From NCBI GenBank assembly GCA_000507305.1, contig DF241056.1, positions 1 to 64,000 on the forward strand: a stretch of 64,000 nt of DNA, written 5' to 3'. The position numbers were made by a program, and so were the translations under genes. Position 1 is the first letter of the stretch. Every line of letters begins with the position of its first letter. Source of the stretch: Breviolum minutum Mf 1.05b.01. Its lineage: Eukaryota > Sar > Dinophyceae > Suessiales > Symbiodiniaceae. The notes under the pieces are model-generated. The model was not told the origin of the DNA and did no database searches. It saw only the letters and a program-made list of their open reading frames with translations. Below are positions 63,110-64,000 of this stretch, one piece after another.

Positions 63110-63265
63110 CGACAAAACCGCAAGCCTGAGGAAGCTTCACAAGACCTTGGTAGATGAAGGTGTGAGACCGTGGCATAATTTCCTTCCCTTGTGCTAAATC
63201 ATGATCAAAACCACATGGTGTCGCAAAGGCTGAAAGTGGCAAGCCGGTGATCTTCACGAGGGAAG
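63110..63265 (-). CDS. possible exon, unknown protein
   Basis: After a T-rich tract and GAAG acceptor the minus frame reads ITGLPLSAFATPCGFDHDLA, QGKEIMPRSHTFIYQGLVKL and PQACGFVDS. A second candidate follows at ~63560-63465 (MWLSDSSLRPLPKRGVKVPE). Not recognised. Confidence 0.35.
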
Positions 63266-63691
63266 CAAAAAAAAACTCTTGGCAATGTCCACAGTGTATT
63301 AGTGCACTTGAATGGGATCTAATTCGAAATCTGGCTCTGCATCCGTCAATTGCCAAATCATCAACTCTTGTGTTTCCATCTCAATCTCGAATTTGAAACA
63401 AACTCAGAACCACGGAATCACGGTCCAAATGTGATGTAAATAATGTAAATGTCATGAGCTACCAGCCTCTCAGGCACCTTCACACCTCGCTTTGGAAGCG
63501 GCCTCAGGGATGAATCTGAGAGCCACATACCACTCGCATTCAGAGAGATGGTTTGGGAGTCTGTAGTTTAAACTTTAAACCAAGAAGTCTACTAAAGGTT
63601 GCTTAATGCTGATGTACTTTTTAAGTGCTGAGTGGTACCTGGTCATGCTCTGAAGCTTTTGGACAAGGCCCCCACAAGACCAGGCCAACAG

Positions 63692-63948
63692 ATTTACCTG
63701 CACCGCGGCAAAGGTTTGCTGTAGCTGTGTTGGCTTTTTGTTTTCGGACCATTGATGTCACCGGCGCTTCAGTCGCCAGCTTCAGAGTCTTCAGGAACGT
63801 TGGTATTGCTGTTGCTTGTGGAATCAACTTGCTCGTTGCAAACTTCATTCAGAACAAGTCAAACTGGTTTAGCTGGACTTACAACATTGGAACATTGGAT
63901 CCTCATGAAGGACCATGGAAGTCGCAACAAGTCCACAGCAGTTTCTAG
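63692..63948 (+). CDS. possible hydrophobic terminal exon, strand uncertain
   Basis: A CCAACAG acceptor opens a plus frame with RFAVAVLAFCFRTIDVTGAS, VFRNVGIAVACGINLLVANF and NWFSWTYNIGTLDPHEGPWK, ending at TAG. It contains one or two probable membrane segments. The minus strand is open too (KLIPQATAIPTFLKTLKLAT) with a fitting CAG|GTAAATC donor, so the strand is not settled. Not recognised. Confidence 0.38.
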
Positions 63949-64000
63949 TGGGTTGGATCTTGATGACAACGGTTGCTAGCCATGCCTCTTTTCTCGTTGG

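Overview
The window looks like nuclear DNA of a dinoflagellate, most likely a Symbiodiniaceae-type alga. Coding DNA is sparse and cut into many short exons. Most acceptors read AG|G, and about one third of the donors I could place are GC instead of GT. A BspA-like leucine-rich-repeat gene of the kind abundant in these algae is present. No bacterial operons, rRNA, tRNA, CRISPR arrays or recognisable transposon proteins were seen. All exon models were read by eye from frame continuity, splice phase and family resemblance, so genes without a recognised family are provisional.

The best resolved gene is the DNA double-strand-break repair nuclease MRE11 on the minus strand. Eighteen phase-compatible exons between 32595 and 26438 encode the phosphoesterase core with all metal-ligand motifs. 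Five further exons (14654-13255) and two more (10346-10138) continue the protein in the correct order. The introns between these blocks contain other minus-strand genes: two tandem methyltransferase-like genes (A at 22347-19324, B at 17402-16053) and an intronless BspA-LRR gene with a ubiquitin-like N-terminus (12571-11377). A GC-rich exon at 7393-7119 may be the MRE11 tail.

From 33 to 57 kb nearly all supported exons are also on the minus strand. They include an unidentified gene at 34.4-35.9 kb, an FN3-like exon near 36.9 kb, an intronless lysine/serine-rich protein gene at 41.16-40.79 kb, and a long run of coiled-coil-rich exons (46.4-54.2 kb) that I could not name. A cluster of ten CTACAAAATG-type motifs in both orientations lies at 43.0-43.55 kb.

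At about 57 kb the strand switches. Plus-strand exons run to a stop at 60303 and face a minus-strand stop at 60331. Above this lie a RING-like minus exon, an intronless AlkB-family dioxygenase gene (61863-61018) resembling ALKBH6, more minus exons, and a hydrophobic plus-strand exon at the end. Predominantly one-directional gene order with few strand switches fits dinoflagellate chromosome organisation.
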